Shown here one piece after another: positions 63,495-64,000 of a stretch of DNA of 64,000 bases. The stretch covers positions 372,001 through 436,000 of the forward strand of contig NZ_SUPL01000002.1 of NCBI RefSeq assembly GCF_005047595.1, given 5' to 3'. The notes below the pieces were generated by a model that worked only from the letters and a program-made list of their open reading frames with translations, searched no databases and had not been told where the DNA came from. The number at the start of each line of letters is the position of its first letter. Position 1 is the first letter of the stretch. The position numbers and the translations under genes were made by a program. The stretch comes from Pontimicrobium aquaticum (GTDB lineage: Bacteria; Bacteroidota; Bacteroidia; Flavobacteriales; Flavobacteriaceae).

Positions 63495-64000
63495 TTAGTT
63501 TTTACTTTTCTTTAATGTTATTTCTATAACACCGTCTTTACCTTTTTTACCGTATTTTTCTTTGGCAGAACTGCCTTTTAATACAGTCATGGATTCTATT
63601 GAGTCTGGATCAATATCTTCCAGTATTTTGTATTTAACAACTTTATCGTCAACAACTACTAAAGGCTTTTTCTTACTATCACTAGTAAAAAACATCGTAC
63701 CTCCATTTTTTCCTATTTTGGTAATTGTTTTGCCTTTACTATCGCCTTTGTTTATCCAAATATTACTATTGCCATTTCCAGTAGATTGTATCTTATAAAC
63801 TTTTCCATCGTCAGATTTAAATGAGATGTTTTTACTTTCTATTTTCATCCTTTCTTTGATGATATTACCGTCTTCCTCTTTTTTAATGAACATAACATCT
63901 CCGTTGTCACCCTTTTTTTCTTTTAATTCAATTATTTTATTATCATTTCCAGATGTAACAAATATGCTTTTACCTTCTCCTTTACCTTTAGATTCAATAA
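63495..64000 (-). CDS. C-terminal part of an envelope protein with TonB-plug-like tail (M56/BlaR1-type likely); 5' beyond window
   Basis: The frame is open to the window edge, so the ATG at 63893 is internal. The visible 168 residues are Lys/Gly/Asp-rich (SKGKGEGKSIFV, KKEEDGNIIKERMKIESKN), then end with PLVVVDDKVVKYKILEDIDPDSIESMTVLKGSSAKEKYG and KDGVIEITLKKSK. That tail is the plug-like segment found at the end of M56/BlaR1-type peptidases and in some TonB receptors of Bacteroidota. The length of charged spacer favours the M56 type, but the catalytic part is outside the window. Parent family is therefore an inference. Confidence 0.7.
   Translation of the reverse strand, partial: IESKGKGEGKSIFVTSGNDNKIIELKEKKGDNGDVMFIKKEEDGNIIKERMKIESKNISFKSDDGKVYKIQSTGNGNSNIWINKGDSKGKTITKIGKNGGTMFFTSDSKKKPLVVVDDKVVKYKILEDIDPDSIESMTVLKGSSAKEKYGKKGKDGVIEITLKKSKN

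Overview
The window comes from the chromosome of a low-GC marine-type member of the Flavobacteriaceae (Bacteroidota). The grounds are: type IX secretion sorting domains of both type A and type B, a FecI/FecR/TonB-receptor locus, fused SecDF, an RluF/QueE/DUF2911/DUF4412/DUF6588/DUF1599 gene content typical of the family, a Rho factor with a long Asn/Lys/Gln-rich insertion, and promoters of the Bacteroidota type (TTG, about 19 nt, TAnnTTTG) with few Shine-Dalgarno sites. Genus cannot be fixed from sequence reading alone. I saw no rRNA, CRISPR array, insertion sequence, phage or integrative element.

Layout. 1-6.1 kb: end of ffh, then folD, a large secreted esterase, and a convergent M1 aminopeptidase. 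6.2-12.3 kb: a leftward operon (lipoprotein, cupin, alpha/beta hydrolase, rluF), a HerA-like ATPase, queE and two DUF2911 paralogues. 12.5-17.6 kb: asnB, a dipeptide-epimerase-type enzyme and gyrB. 17.7-27.7 kb is the accessory part. It holds a T9SS-secreted protein and two DUF6588 genes that flank a signalling locus: ECF sigma factor, FecR anti-sigma and STN-type TonB receptor, with a divergent lipoprotein / metzincin-like lipoprotein / outer-membrane barrel operon. 27.8-39.9 kb: mdh, DUF4412, fhs, secDF, lgt, yidD, cysS, folE. 40-47.3 kb: T9SS type-B protein, FadL-type barrel, a low-complexity lipoprotein, proS. 47.4-53.3 kb: tRNA-Glu, rpsT, rho, truA, an ABC exporter. 53.3-64 kb: cdaA, folP, DUF1599, DoxX-like protein, a lone permease, tpiA, prmA, clpS, a serine hydrolase, tRNA-Arg, apt, and the C-terminus of a protein with a TonB-plug-like tail.

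How the parts work together. Four folate/one-carbon genes (folD, fhs, folE, folP) lie in the window. secDF, lgt and yidD (and a decayed second piece of yidD) serve membrane and envelope biogenesis. The most interesting region is 18-27.7 kb. Three copies of one bipartite motif, GTAGGGTAA(A/T)T-N11-TGTC(T/A)TA, with identical spacing, lie upstream of fecR (plus strand) and upstream of the divergent lipoprotein operon (minus strand). I read them as promoters of the local ECF sigma factor. That would make the receptor arm and the divergent lipoprotein/protease/barrel arm one regulon. Other points worth checking: an archaemetzincin-like motif split by an extra loop, a SecD-P1-like protein beside secDF, genes with -7 boxes only 4-6 nt before the start codon (likely leaderless mRNAs), and a 50-residue conserved-looking small protein.
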